DNA of 64,000 nucleotides. It comes from Cryptomeria japonica. Its lineage: Eukaryota; Streptophyta; Pinopsida; Cupressales; Cupressaceae. This document shows, piece after piece, positions 1 through 11,790 of this stretch. The stretch is from positions 336,318,793 through 336,382,792 of the forward strand of contig NC_081408.1 in NCBI RefSeq assembly GCF_030272615.1, read 5' to 3'. The notes beneath the pieces are model-generated. The model saw only the letters and a program-made list of their open reading frames with translations, ran no database searches and was not told the DNA's origin. Positions within the stretch are counted from its first letter, which is position 1. Each line of letters opens with the position of its first letter. A program made the position numbers and the translations under genes.

Positions 1-3000
1 TACAACTGTGTTTATGATTTTTGAATGATGAATTGGTTTGGGGCTTAAAAACTAAGGGTGTTATTTTCTACCTAAAAATATTTATCCTTCCATCTATTCA
101 CATCTCTTTTCTATTTAGGTTTCTCCTATTCTTCGTTATTCTTCTTCTTAGAAGTGTTAATTCACATATTGTTACATTACTAAAATTTACTTAGATCTAA
201 TATTTGCATTATTTTTCTCTAAGGGTTAATGTAAAAAATAAACTTTGGAGTCCACTATAATTGCACACTTGTAGGCACTTGTATCAAGCATTTTATTTAG
301 TAAATATTTGACCTTCCTGAGCTTGTATCTTTTTCTTTTTAGCTCTAATTTCACTTTTGTTCATGATTTTAAAATCTTGCCATCAATGTCGATAAATGAA
401 CCTTTTTTTAGATTTTTTGGTCAATTTCTCAGTGAGGCACTCTTATAACCTATCATGTCAGGGGCATGTTTTTATGTGATCTTTCGTGTTGATATCATTT
501 TCTCCCTATTTCAAGTTTGGGATATCAATTTTTCCTAAAATACATCCCATCAATGTCAGTTCAACTCTATTTTGATCATGTAACATCAATTCATCCCAAA
601 ACCTATTTTGATGAGGTCAATTTGCTCCCGTTTTATCGCGCGACTTCTTTTTTCCCATTTTTTGTCTTGTTGACATCCTTTTCTCCCAATTTTTAGTTTA
701 TGACATAATTTTGACCTCTTCTCTTGCCCCATGGCATCACATCAGTCCCATTTTAGTCCTTTGACTCGCTTTGACCCAACTTGCTTGCTTTTACCATATT
801 TAACCTAATTTCCCCATTTTCTATCTAAACCTTCCCAATTCTTCCCAATTTCATCTAATTTGACCTAATTTGACATAATTTAACCAAATTAAGGTCTCTA
901 GACATCGGTTTGACTTAGTTCCCTTTTAGTTTTAATTAATTAAACCCTCGTTCTTATTAAGAATTATTCTAAAGTTAAATAAATAAATTTAATAATTATT
1001 TATTTGTCCCTTTTGTCTATTAATTAAATAAATTTATTTTGATTAATTAACCCATAAATGCGAATAATAAATTAATAAAATATATGTATTAATTAATTGT
1101 ATTTATATTCTTCATAATAGCCTCCTAATTTTTGAATTTGAGAAACTAATATCTTTCCTTATTTTAATTGATTTTCAAAAATTATTCTTTTTGACAATAT
1201 CTCATTTATCTTAATTTTAAATTTAAAAATGAGATATGCACATTCAAAAATTAGCTTTGTTCCATCTCTTCTTCTTTATCTCCTTCATCTTCATCCTTCC
1301 TCGAATGATAGCTTTGTCATGCACTTAATTAGGTACATGTCCAATTAACCAAAAATAATTTTGATCTTGGTCATCCACCGAGTCTCAAGTTTTCTATTGT
1401 AATGCCCATCAAAATACCCTAGAGAAACTAACCAAATAACTAAGAAAACAAAGATAATTTTTTATTTGAAATATCATTACAAAATATGCATTTAAATAAA
1501 CATTATCATATGTACATAGATGTAAGCAAGTGGAATTAACTTACAACATGTATAGATTAACATTCCCTAGTGTATCTTAATGGCATTACTTGACATAACA
1601 TTAAAATATGAACAACATCATATAGCTTTACAACATCATTTCCTACAATAATATTAATATTAATTTCAACTAAGAACATGGGAAATAATTCATTTAATTG
1701 CACCATTATGCATATGCAAATACATCCTATAGGTTTACTTTAATGCTCCAAAACCAAATGTTCCTAATCATTAACTCCATCATCTAGAAAATTTCTTCAA
1801 TACTAGAACATAACCATACCATTCTTAATAAAAGAATCTAGACACTAGCCTATTTATATCACACAACTCATAATACAACTAATACAAATATGGTCCATGC
1901 AAGTAATACCATCTAATCCAGCAAGGAACCATAAACGCTAACTTACAAGAATAATAATCTGAATTAAATATCCTATCTCACTCAAGTGGATAATCTCCAA
2001 TATACAACATATACAACATCTTCTACAATAGTGAATTCTAGATTCTACTTGTAAATATAATTATCCAAAGTATATGATTGCAATGATGTCTTCCAATCAC
2101 ATAGAAAACATGATAACTAGTCCAAGAATCCAAGCACAAGCTGAAGAGATAGAGAATCCTCATCCATGCACACAAACATCCAATGAAGAAGATTCCAATG
2201 GAATAAGATATCAAACCACCTGACCATGTGACCAAAAAGGTCCATCCCTCATGTTGTAGAGAATGACATAAGGTCCCACACATACTCTAAACCTAAAATA
2301 ACACCTAACATCCAAGGAACATAAACATAGACTACAACCACATCTAAAATTCAGCTACAAAGAACATAACCAGATACACAATACATGGCTCAACCATAAG
2401 CTTAAAGACACTAGAGGCTATCATCAAAACAAGGATAATGTACTAAGACACATATAGGGAAGAGTGGCATCACATGCCAACACAATAAAAAGGGTTTTCC
2501 TAGTAGTCTCTAGACCTCGACGCCTATGATACCCATGCAAAACCATCTCAACCTTTGAGAGAACAAAGGGAGTTCGGTCATGCCAACCAAAGGCCTTCCC
2601 AAACTCATCTTGATCTCGAACTAGCACTCTAAGCCATGAGTGAGTCTCCACAAATCATATTATTATTTTATTAATGTGAACGCTACTACCCAACCCATCT
2701 AGATTAATTAATTAAGGTTATCACTTGTTAACAGAATAACTTCCAATGAGATCTCTTGGTAGTCTAGACCCTGTCAGCCATCATATGAGATCTCCTAGCG
2801 ATCTACCTCTCATGACTCTAGCACCCATTTGAAAATCACTCCCCCTATCATGTTCCTATACCTAAGGTATTAAAATAAACATACATGCAAGGATTACATA
2901 ATATATCCACCCAAAGATTCCATATGCAAAACTAGTTCATAACCATAATTGAGCCCATAAATCAATATTCTAATAGTCTCATGTATAATCCAAGTCATGG

Positions 3001-6000
3001 AACCAAAGTCACAACATCCATATATTACCACAATGATATTCCAACAATTCAATAACATGGCATATCCAACGCAAAAGCCATAATGCAATGGATATCCAAT
3101 TTTGGAAAAAGTCAATCAATACTAGAAGAACATAAGGGATTCACAAAAAAAACTGAAACAAGCCTCTAGTCTGACAAAATTCATCACAAACTACAAAAAT
3201 CAATTGGCAAGATCAAAATCGCAGAATGGTGCCTTTACAAACCAAACTAGCCGATACACAAACTCTTATAGCACCTTTGTGACTCAGAATAGTGCTTTCA
3301 TGACACATGGTGGTAAATCTATTAACCAAATTAGCACATTTAAATAACAAAATATAAAATACACAAAATATCAAATGGCACATATACAACCTAGTCTAAC
3401 ACATTTTCAAAATAAAGTTGTGCATTCGCATAATAGAATAGCACGTAAAATAAAAAAATTAGCACATATCTTCACTTGAATATGTCATATGCAACTAAGA
3501 GCCAAAATGACTCAGATGCAAACAAAAATTAAAATGATTAAGTGTAAAAAAGGCTTGAACACAAATTAAGACACCAACAAAAAATCATAAGGGTGTTTGA
3601 CCACAAAGTATAAGCTTACAACATAATAAGGAATACAATAAACTAGAACAGTGCAAGTTTCTCTCGACATCGCACAAAACTTCTTCTCGACATCATATAG
3701 GAAACTCATTCTCGACAATCCAAAATTTTGAAATCAAAACTTAGAATCACAATACAAACGATATCTCCCAAGGAAATGAATTCAAATATTTTGAACCAAA
3801 AACTCAAGAAACTATATGGTGGTAAAGGTCCAAATGGCTTCATATACCCAAAATCAAAGAAATAAAACCATGATAATGTTTTAATATAGGAACATATCTT
3901 CAACTCACACAGAAATCACACTTCCTTTCCAACAATCATGGTGCATACAATCTTTCCATAAAATCAAAATGCCATAAGGAGGGATTCAAATCCAATGACA
4001 TGGAAATGAAGAAATGGACAAAGGAAATTGAAGAAGAAATATGAAGTTGCCAGCCAAAATCTAACAAACTCTCTCCACTCAATCACAACAACAAATAAAA
4101 ACCAAATTCTAGCTCCAATCCTCAAGCATTCGTAGGAAAATTCATCTCGAAACCAAACTCAAAAATTACAATAATTTCAAGCCAAAAAGAACCTCACACC
4201 AATCTCAAAAATTCATATTTATAAATTATCCCCAAAAAGCATACCTCGCCAAAGCCCAAATAAAAAACAATGAAAACATAATAATAAAGTTACCAACCAT
4301 TCCCAAGAGTCAAGATAAAAATAAAATTAAATAATATCATTAACCAAATGTAACTTCCAAAAGCCAATAGTAAAAGAGGGTAAGTAAATAAATAATTAAA
4401 TAAATAAATAAAAGGGTTAAACAATAAAAGAAATAACCAATTAAATAAATAACTAAATAAATTGATAACTGATAAATCACTAAATCAAATGCCCAAATAA
4501 GATAAATGCTCAATCAAGTGTGAATCCCACAAAATGAACATTGATATATTATAAACTCCAACAAAATGAATGTATCTCTATTAATATTAATCATAATAAT
4601 TAATTAATGTTAATAACTATATAAATCAATTAATTAATAATTTAATTTATACCACAACTCCACAAAGCATCCCAACATAGGATTATATAATATACCGCAT
4701 AACAACTAACAAGGCAACTATAGCGAAGACACTAAGATTGACAAGGTACCAACTAAGCCTAGAGTTTGTAATAGGGTCTCATATCACCTCCAATAAACTT
4801 ACCATTGGGATTAGAGACACATTCAGGCCTAGGAAACCAAGTGGAGTTGATGTCTAGTACCATCGATCCTGCACCACACCAACATATATATCACATATAA
4901 CATAAAATAATCAAATAGGTGGAAGAGAATCACAACATCACACCCTTCTTGTAAACGAGTGGTATAACATAATCTCTTCCATGATCACAACATAATACAA
5001 CCATGATAACAAAGCATCCTTAATAACATCATCACCATATCCAATATAAGTATGAAATAAGGTTAGCTCATAGCATGATATTGCCACAAGTAAATATAAA
5101 CCACCACATCCATACAATGGGTGCTCATAAGTAACCAAACATATGTCCAACCATCACAATAGTTCCAATTATATTATCATCCACATAAAACCATAATATA
5201 TAAACTATTAATATGTGATGTCTAGCATCAAACTGTAAGCATCTAACATATATAATAAATCCATAAGTATCAACCAAAAGCATAATAAAAAGAGTCTAAA
5301 CTAGGTTCATAAAGTCTATCGATGCATAAAAGAAAGATGAATCATGGAGGGGCACTACGTGTATTAATTGAGACCTCATTCTTCATTTGAATAATCTAAC
5401 TTTTCGTTCATTGTTACTCTTTCAAATTATCTAGCAATCATCTAGATTTAGCATTATCATTTTATCAAAATTATTTAATCTTAGAATTGCATTTCTAGTA
5501 TCCTTGATATCATCCTTGCTTTCATTCATAATTGCACTTGCACAATGAGAGCTACATCAAATTAGAGGAGAAATGAAGAACAATGGAGCCACTTTGAAGG
5601 AATGCTATGGTGACATCATTTTATGTTTTGTATTTCGTTTCACTGTCTTTATTGGTTAGATTAGGAAATTTTAGCATAATTGTTTAAGTTTGTGATTCAC
5701 TTTGATTGTGTTAATGTTTCATTCATTTTCTCAAAATTTTCCAATCTATAAGACTAAATTATTTAATTAAAATGTGATGATTTAGGTCACCCTAAAAATT
5801 GAACTATTAGCCAAATTTTGATTCCCAAATTTCCATAAATAGCCAATTGATGAATATTGGCCACTAAAAAAATCAGTCCAGACTTGTGTGCTAGTATTTA
5901 AAGATATTTAATATAATTCTAATCATCTTCAACAAATCAAGAATTCAATCATTTTAAATGAGATATTAATAGTGACACACTTTGATGTGATCTATTAAAA

Positions 6001-6150
6001 GTTATTAATAATTTACATTGTGGACACTTGTCTATTGTATTTGATATTGTTTGATTTCAAATGGTTCATTAAGGTATAATGTCATCATCACAACTAAGTT
6101 GTATAATAAACTAAAAAGATACTTATTAATACAACTAGTCAGCTTTCAAG
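1..6150. other. AT-rich non-coding region, no gene supported
   Basis: All open frames here are short (under about 85 codons), lack recognisable domains, and sit in AT-rich sequence. Visible structure: a pyrimidine-rich stretch at about 480-900 with loosely repeated words of the type AATTTGACC/TAATTTGACC, and AAAT/TAAT-rich simple sequence at about 960-1110 and 4380-4640. A sequence starting TGTAATGCCC at about 1400 looks like an LTR start, but I found no second copy and no primer-binding site. The region may be decayed retroelement DNA. I see no coding support on either strand. Confidence 0.5.
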
Positions 6151-6170
6151 AAAGGAAAGGAAAGGAAAGG
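6151..6170. repeat. (AAAGG)4 microsatellite
   Basis: Four tandem AAAGG units just upstream of the conserved flank of gene copy A. Confidence 0.85.
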
Positions 6171-6455
6171 AACTACACATTAGATCAAGTTTTAGAATAG
6201 AATGTTACACATATTTCAAGCATGGGTATACAACTATGATCATAGATTCATTGACATGTAAACTTGTTCTTTGAATTAACAAAGATTTAAAAGAAAACGT
6301 TTAGTAAATGGTTTTAGAAAGAAAGACATTTTTAAGAATATTTGAAATCAATATTCACTTGTATTTTTGTTAACTATCAAGTGAAATACAATCATTTTCT
6401 ATATAATTTACTTACACATTTCCATTACTAAATTTGATATCTTCTTATTTTCGCC

Positions 6456-6461
<6 letters not shown>

Positions 6462-6486
<25 letters not shown>
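6462..6486. repeat. (TA)12 microsatellite
   Basis: Uninterrupted TA dinucleotide run in the upstream flank of copy A. The matching flank of copy B lacks it. Confidence 0.9.
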
Positions 6487-7223
6487 GAATTATACCAATA
6501 TAAGCATAAAACTTATGTATACTTTCTAGGTAGTATTAAGAAAAAGGGGAAAAAAAGCTGTCTTCGAGTGAGTGAAAACTTCTCTCAAAACGAGCTCTTA
6601 CCAAGCATGAAAGAATCAGAAGATGTCCTTTTCTGATGAAGAGATTGATTTATTTATTTTATTAAATTATTTTGTTCAAAACTTTGTGAATCTTAAGAGG
6701 AGGGCATCATCTATAAAGCTACAGCTAAGATGGTTTGGTGGGTCATTTCATGTCTTCAAAGCAAACAATATGCTTATCTCAAGACGAAGTCTTCAGCATT
6801 TTCTTTGGTCTCGACTTTTTATGATTCTTCTGGAATTGTCCATTTTCTTTTCCATGAAGAAAAGAATAAAATTTTAAATCAATCAATCTTGATAGGAGGT
6901 GAATTTTTAAAGATGATACTTTGTTTGGCTATATGGATGAAAGGTTAACTTGGTTGTTTCTCATGTTTAGCTTTTTCTGTAGCTCTATTTAAATATTAAA
7001 AACTTTTATCAGTTAAATATTAATAATTAATTTGATCTTTTAAACATATCAAAAAACAAAAAAATTATCTTATTTCATCGAGCAATATCTTATATCTTCT
7101 ACAAATTCTTGTTTAACGATATATCTATATATATTCAATTAAAAAATCAGCATATCTTTAAAGTTCATTGGGATTAAAGTTTTCATTAAAATCAAAATGG
7201 CATCTATAAAGCTGCAGGTTACC

Positions 7224-7250
7224 ATGAGGATTGGGGTGTGTGTGGTTTGA
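7224..7250 (+). CDS. short upstream ORF (8 codons plus stop) before gene copy A
   Basis: An ATG in ACCATGAGG context opens a reading frame of eight codons ending in TGA, 19 bases before the main ATG and in a different frame. Copy B keeps the equivalent at 39366-39395 (nine codons plus stop), differing by one in-frame 3-base indel and a few substitutions. Conservation of start, frame and stop in both paralogues suggests a translation-modulating uORF. Whether it lies in the transcript cannot be seen from sequence. Confidence 0.4.
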   Translation: MRIGVCVV

Positions 7251-7269
7251 TTTTTTCTATTGAACCACA

Positions 7270-9903
7270 ATGTCTGTTCTTGTTTGGGAGGCCATCTGTG
7301 CTGGAAACTATTCTGCGTGGACTGCGTTGCATGATTTTGCGCTCCATATTCGAGTACAATGGCTGGTAAGGATTTTAGTACTCACTAGCATGATGTTGCA
7401 GCTTGTTCTGGTTGTTCTGGGTGCACGCAGATATCTTACTTCAAGTGGTACTTTGCGTTTTCTTGTTTGGGGAGCCTACATTTCTGCGGATGCTGTGGCT
7501 ATTTCTGCACTTGGGATCATGATGCACAGCGATCGGAAGGAGATTTATGGAATATGGGCTCCAGTGTTACTGATTCATTTAGGGGGACCAGATGCTATAA
7601 CTGCTTACTCCATGGCTGATAATGAGCTGTGGATGAGACATGGATTCAATATGGTTTATCAAGTTTGTGTGGCAGTGTATGTCATTTATGCATCATCAAT
7701 GAAACTCCGTTCATTGGCTGCTGCTATTCTTCTACTGCTTGTAGGATTCCTTAAGTATGGCGAAAGGACACTTGCTTTGAGGTATGGCAGTTATCCTCGA
7801 ATCGTTATGTCAAGTCTGCCAATTTCTAAATGTATGGAGATAAAATGTGTTGCACAAGAATGCAAATATGTTGTTATGGGAGAGGATAAAGTGGAGCAGG
7901 CGTCGTCTTCGCGGAAAGGGAGGCCAAAAGAAGAGTTACAGATGTCTTCACTGAAAGGAAAAGACATAGTAACTATTGAGGATGTTGAGCAGGTTGGTAA
8001 CGATGAGAAGGACGATAAGCGGAGATTTGTTACAGATAGAGGGTACGAGCTCTGCCTTTCCCATGCGTTGTTCAAAATGTATAAGCGGAGGTTTGGGAGT
8101 TTGTATTTTGTTGAGGGGGATTGGAAGGAGACCAGAGCTTTTTGGGTTAACCGTAGTGGAGGAGAGGCATTCAGAATTGTAGAGATGGAGTTAAAATTCA
8201 TGTACGATGCGGTCTTCTCCAAGTACAGCAACGCAGGGTTCACTAAGTGGGGGATGGCAGTGCGTTTTCTCAGCACCATTCTCATGGGAACAGCAGGGTT
8301 TCTAATTTTGGGAGAGAGAGAATCCAGACAAGCACAGCGGATGGTGACATACGTTTTGATTTCAGTAGCGTTTCTGGTTGAGGTCTTTCAGATATGGCGA
8401 GTCATAGTGTCCGACTGGACCAGGGTCCATTTAATTTGTGCTTATGTGGCATATAGGCGCCTAGAAAGCCGGAGCGGATTTTGCTATGTTCTTCAGTGGT
8501 GCAGATTTCAGGTGATAAAGATTACCATGATTGTGATAAGCAAGTTTCAGGAATTTAGTAGTGGAGGAAATAGATACTTGAGCGAGGTTGTTGGAGGAGA
8601 TAGATACTGGAGCGACCAAATTCCGCAACACTGCCTAATAGAGACTTGGCTTAATTCGTCTCCTATAATGTGTAAGATGGCTGGACTTTTTCCCAAGCCA
8701 GAGAGATCTATTGTAAGCTGGTACACCAAAATATGGCATGTCAACAACGTGCCTGTCGAAGATGATCTCAAAGACTTCATTTTTAAAATCCTCAAAAAGG
8801 CATGTTCTGAGGAGAATCGTACTGAACAATGCAAACAGAAATTTTACAACTTTGAGAAGGATCTGTTTCAAGGAGAAACTGAAATCCAGGAGATATTGAA
8901 GTCGCATGTCAATCTGGAGGAGGTCATTCTGATATGGCATATAGCTACCACTTTATGTGACAGGAAGAGAAGAGAGACTGAGAAAGAATTGCCCCAGAAG
9001 AACGAGACAGAGGAAAAATTGGCTCAACAGAGAGAGCTGAATGAGAAGAATGTTAAGTGGAGTATAACACTGTCGAGGTACTGCGCATATCTGCTAATGT
9101 CACGCCCCCATCTTTTGCCCCTCCACCCCAAGATGGCAAGGATTGTATACATGCAACTTGTGAACCAACTTCTGGACAAACTTACCTTGGGCAGTATTAT
9201 TCACAAAAATCCTGAATATCTGTTAGGCAGCAAAAAGAATGATGATCTGTTAGGCTCCGGGGCAAAACTAGCTCACCAGCTGCTGAAGAAACAAGAAGGT
9301 GATATGTGGAAGTTATTGGCGGAGTATTGGGGTAAGTTGGTAATATACATGGCGTTGTACAATAAGGCAATATATCATGCAGAGTGCGTGGCTGCAGGAG
9401 GAGAATTTCTGAGTCAAGTGTGGGTTTTATTAGCTCATATGGGATGTGGAGAACAGTCTGACTCTGATGTAACCAAGAAGGTAGAGATGGCGTCGAATAA
9501 GGAATTATCAGTGGGCGAGAGGAGTACTGAACAAGATCCAGCTGAAATGAGAAAAGAACTAGAAACAGCGAAGAAGGGTTTGAGTGATCGTGAAAACGAT
9601 TTGAAAAATCGTGAAAAGGAATTAGATACAGTGAAGAAGGATTTCAATGATCGTGAAAATGCTTTCACTGCAATGGAGAAGGAGTTAGCTTTAATGAAGA
9701 AGGATTTGAGTGATCGTGAAAAGGAATTATCTGCAACGAAGGGGGGTTTAAGTAACCCTGAACAAGAATTAGCTGCAGCGAAGAAAATTTCGAGTGATCT
9801 TGAGGAGGAACTTGCCGCAACGAAGAAGATCTTGCGTGATCGTGAAGAAGATTTTGCTGCAATGAAGAAGAATTTGCTCCTTCGTAAAGGAAATTTTGAA
9901 TGA
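7270..9903 (+). CDS. DUF4220/DUF594 family membrane protein with C-terminal coiled coil (copy A)
   Basis: One open frame of 877 codons. Residues about 28-50, 62-84, 96-113, 124-142 and 147-165 are hydrophobic and look like membrane segments; two more lie near 331-347 and 357-380. WAPVLLIHLGGPDAITAY (96-113), followed by a DNELW motif and a KYGERT motif, is the hallmark of plant DUF4220. VEMELKFMYDAVFSKY (304-319) matches the family's conserved second half. LIWHIATTLC (about 553-562) and the block around 594-640 fit the C-terminal DUF594 domain. Residues about 757-877 form a charged coiled coil of about 14-residue repeats (KKxLSDREKEL-like), making the protein longer than usual family members. 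The family is plant-specific and of unknown function. The first ATG of the frame is used; the start is not independently proven. The gene appears intronless. The frame probably ends early through a frameshift, since the repeat continues in another frame to 10000. Confidence 0.88.
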   Translation: MSVLVWEAICAGNYSAWTALHDFALHIRVQWLVRILVLTSMMLQLVLVVLGARRYLTSSGTLRFLVWGAYISADAVAISALGIMMHSDRKEIYGIWAPVLLIHLGGPDAITAYSMADNELWMRHGFNMVYQVCVAVYVIYASSMKLRSLAAAILLLLVGFLKYGERTLALRYGSYPRIVMSSLPISKCMEIKCVAQECKYVVMGEDKVEQASSSRKGRPKEELQMSSLKGKDIVTIEDVEQVGNDEKDDKRRFVTDRGYELCLSHALFKMYKRRFGSLYFVEGDWKETRAFWVNRSGGEAFRIVEMELKFMYDAVFSKYSNAGFTKWGMAVRFLSTILMGTAGFLILGERESRQAQRMVTYVLISVAFLVEVFQIWRVIVSDWTRVHLICAYVAYRRLESRSGFCYVLQWCRFQVIKITMIVISKFQEFSSGGNRYLSEVVGGDRYWSDQIPQHCLIETWLNSSPIMCKMAGLFPKPERSIVSWYTKIWHVNNVPVEDDLKDFIFKILKKACSEENRTEQCKQKFYNFEKDLFQGETEIQEILKSHVNLEEVILIWHIATTLCDRKRRETEKELPQKNETEEKLAQQRELNEKNVKWSITLSRYCAYLLMSRPHLLPLHPKMARIVYMQLVNQLLDKLTLGSIIHKNPEYLLGSKKNDDLLGSGAKLAHQLLKKQEGDMWKLLAEYWGKLVIYMALYNKAIYHAECVAAGGEFLSQVWVLLAHMGCGEQSDSDVTKKVEMASNKELSVGERSTEQDPAEMRKELETAKKGLSDRENDLKNREKELDTVKKDFNDRENAFTAMEKELALMKKDLSDREKELSATKGGLSNPEQELAAAKKISSDLEEELAATKKILRDREEDFAAMKKNLLLRKGNFE

Positions 9904-10175
9904 TCGTGAAAAACAATTAGTGAAGACAAAGTTGAATCTGAAACGACCTGCTTTTTATAAGAGGAGACCTTTGTTCATTCTCTTATCATCTCATCTGTAG
10001 TACTTTTAACTTCTTTTTTAATGTTGATGTTAAACTGCTCAACATGAGTATGTTAAGAACGTTTAAAATACTACACAATGGTAAATGTTATGCATGTCTT
10101 ACACAATATAAATATGGAAAATTATTTTATGCTGTATGTTTTAACACAAATCATTATAATATGGCATGTATAGGG
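9902..10175 (+). other. frame-shifted coil continuation and 3' flank of copy A
   Basis: Immediately at the stop of copy A, frame 2 reads on with the same repeat (starting DREKQL) and stays open for 32 codons to a TAG at 9998-10000. The sequence from about 9930 to 10170 is matched by a relic at 33150-33400, so it is the authentic 3' flank of the ancestral gene. No canonical AATAAA signal is obvious. Confidence 0.5.
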
Positions 10176-11132
10176 GAGAGGAGTCACTAGTGGAGTGGGG
10201 ACATGAAGTGAGAATATCTGTGAAGGGTTTTAAGACTCACAGTGGAGCTGTCAAGTAGTAAAAATATGTAATAAATATTATCAGATGCTATAATCAAATG
10301 TATCACACATGTACACATCCAAAGTATTTTATAATAGGTGTATATTTGTCCAAAATATAATCTAGCAAGTACAGTTTGACAAGTCAGAGCATATTCAGTA
10401 TTCAGTAGACAACTATTAGAACCCATATTGCATCAATGGTGGTAAGAAAATGACCACAACATGTAACTTTGCATCCACACATAAGACAAACTTGACTTAA
10501 AATGTTAACCTTAACCGCTCAATATTTTATCATTTACAAAACAAAAAGTGAATCCATGTCATCAAGGTACAAGACATTCCATCCCATCACAAGGACCAAT
10601 CAGATCCATTGTCAGTCAATGAGTTCCGGATTCACAGTATACTTATCAGACAAAATCCACCACATTATGTCCCATTGACCACAATCAAGCACCCAACTAC
10701 TAGTCACTTAACACACAAAAGCCACCACATTGTGTCCTTGCAAATGATCCAATCTCCCAAGAGTATCCCATTTAATTTCTATTATTTGATGAGCACATAA
10801 CATGTGTAAACACACAAGAGAGGTCATGAAGGCTGATATTTATCAACCATTATCAAGCACATCCCTTCAACTTATATCAAGCATACACATGCAAGGGAAT
10901 CATTGCAAACTTGACAAGTACATGCTATTGAAATATTAAAGATTCCAAAAAGAAATTATATTAATCATATCCATGGGAAAACCTGTTTTGGTAAGTAAAG
11001 GTAAGAATTAATTGGTTTGATCTCTTCAATCTAAATGCACGCATATCATTTTTTTAATCTAATGTAGGATCACAAATCTAAGTTGATACCTCTTTTGTTG
11101 AGAGCTCATTTGACTAATATCACATGGGTCTT
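10176..11132. other. AT-rich intergenic DNA, nothing recognised
   Basis: Only short open frames without domain similarity. No terminal repeats or primer-binding sites were seen. Confidence 0.5.
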
Positions 11133-11790
11133 GATCACTAGAGCTATATTTATAATTAATTTTAATATATGTTTTTTTTTAACTAACACACATGGGTCTT
11201 GATCACTAGAGCTATATCTATAATAAATTTTAATATATATATTTTTTGAACCAACACAATAACATACTTACTAGCTAATTTATAATCATTTTTAATATAA
11301 AATTTTGTCTAAACCAACACAACATACTAACTATTTATTTAAAAACATATTCACTAGAATAATATATATAATCATTTTAAATATTATTTTTTCCTAAACC
11401 AACATAAAATACTAACTATTTAAGTGAAACCATGTTCATAGAATTATATTTATTATCATTTTTAATATATATTTTTTTCCTAAACCAACACAGCATACTA
11501 ACTATTTATGTGAAATCATCTAAAATTATATTATAACCATTTTTAATATAATTTTTCTCTAAACCGACACAACATCTAAAATTATATTTATAATCAATTT
11601 TAATATATTTTTTTCCCTAAACCAACACAACATACTAACAATTTACCTAAACCATGTTCACTAAAATTATACTTATAATCATTTTTAATATATATTTTTA
11701 CTAAACTAGCACAACATACTAACTATTTACCTAAAAACATATTACTAAAATTATATTTATAATATTTTTAAATATTAAAAAAATCCAAAA
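11133..11790. repeat. degenerate ~83-bp tandem repeat array, about 8 units
   Basis: Each unit reads roughly TTATATTTATAATCATTTTT, then AATATAT and a T-run, then CTAAACCAACACAACATACT, then AACTATTTA and a variable end. Units begin near 11133, 11200, 11278, 11363, 11445, 11527, 11581, 11667 and 11750, most 80-86 bp apart with one shortened unit. The first two units share an extra CATGGGTCTTGATCACTAGA segment. No coding potential. Confidence 0.8.

Larger units (their letters stand above)
6187..7269 (+). promoter_or_regulatory. 5' flank of copy A, shared with copy B; putative promoter/5' UTR
   Basis: This block matches the flank of copy B (about 38276-39410) in the same order. Landmarks are ACTTGTTCTTTGA, the CATGAAAGA...TAGAAGATGTCC region, AAAGTCTTCAGCATTTTC-like text, AACTTGGTTGTTTCTCAT, and GGCATCTATAAAG next to the start. 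Short frames inside it (for example 6623-6877) are not conserved as protein between A and B, so I do not call a gene. A TATA-rich stretch lies at 7120-7136, about 135 bp before the ATG. The block was duplicated with the gene and so probably carries its promoter and leader; no transcript evidence is available. Confidence 0.5.

Noticed and set aside
1399-5400. Putative LTR element starting TGTAATGCCC
   Set aside because: No second LTR, no primer-binding site and no gag or pol motif found.
6623-6948. Two overlapping frames upstream of copy A as a separate small gene
   Set aside because: The homologous flank of copy B does not keep either frame, so protein coding is not supported.
7791-8285. 164-codon antisense frame inside copy A
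   Set aside because: No domain or homologue that I recognise, and the + strand carries the DUF4220 signature.
9435-9929. 164-codon frame opposite the coiled coil of copy A
   Set aside because: Antisense shadow of the repetitive coil; Ser/Phe-rich, no domain.
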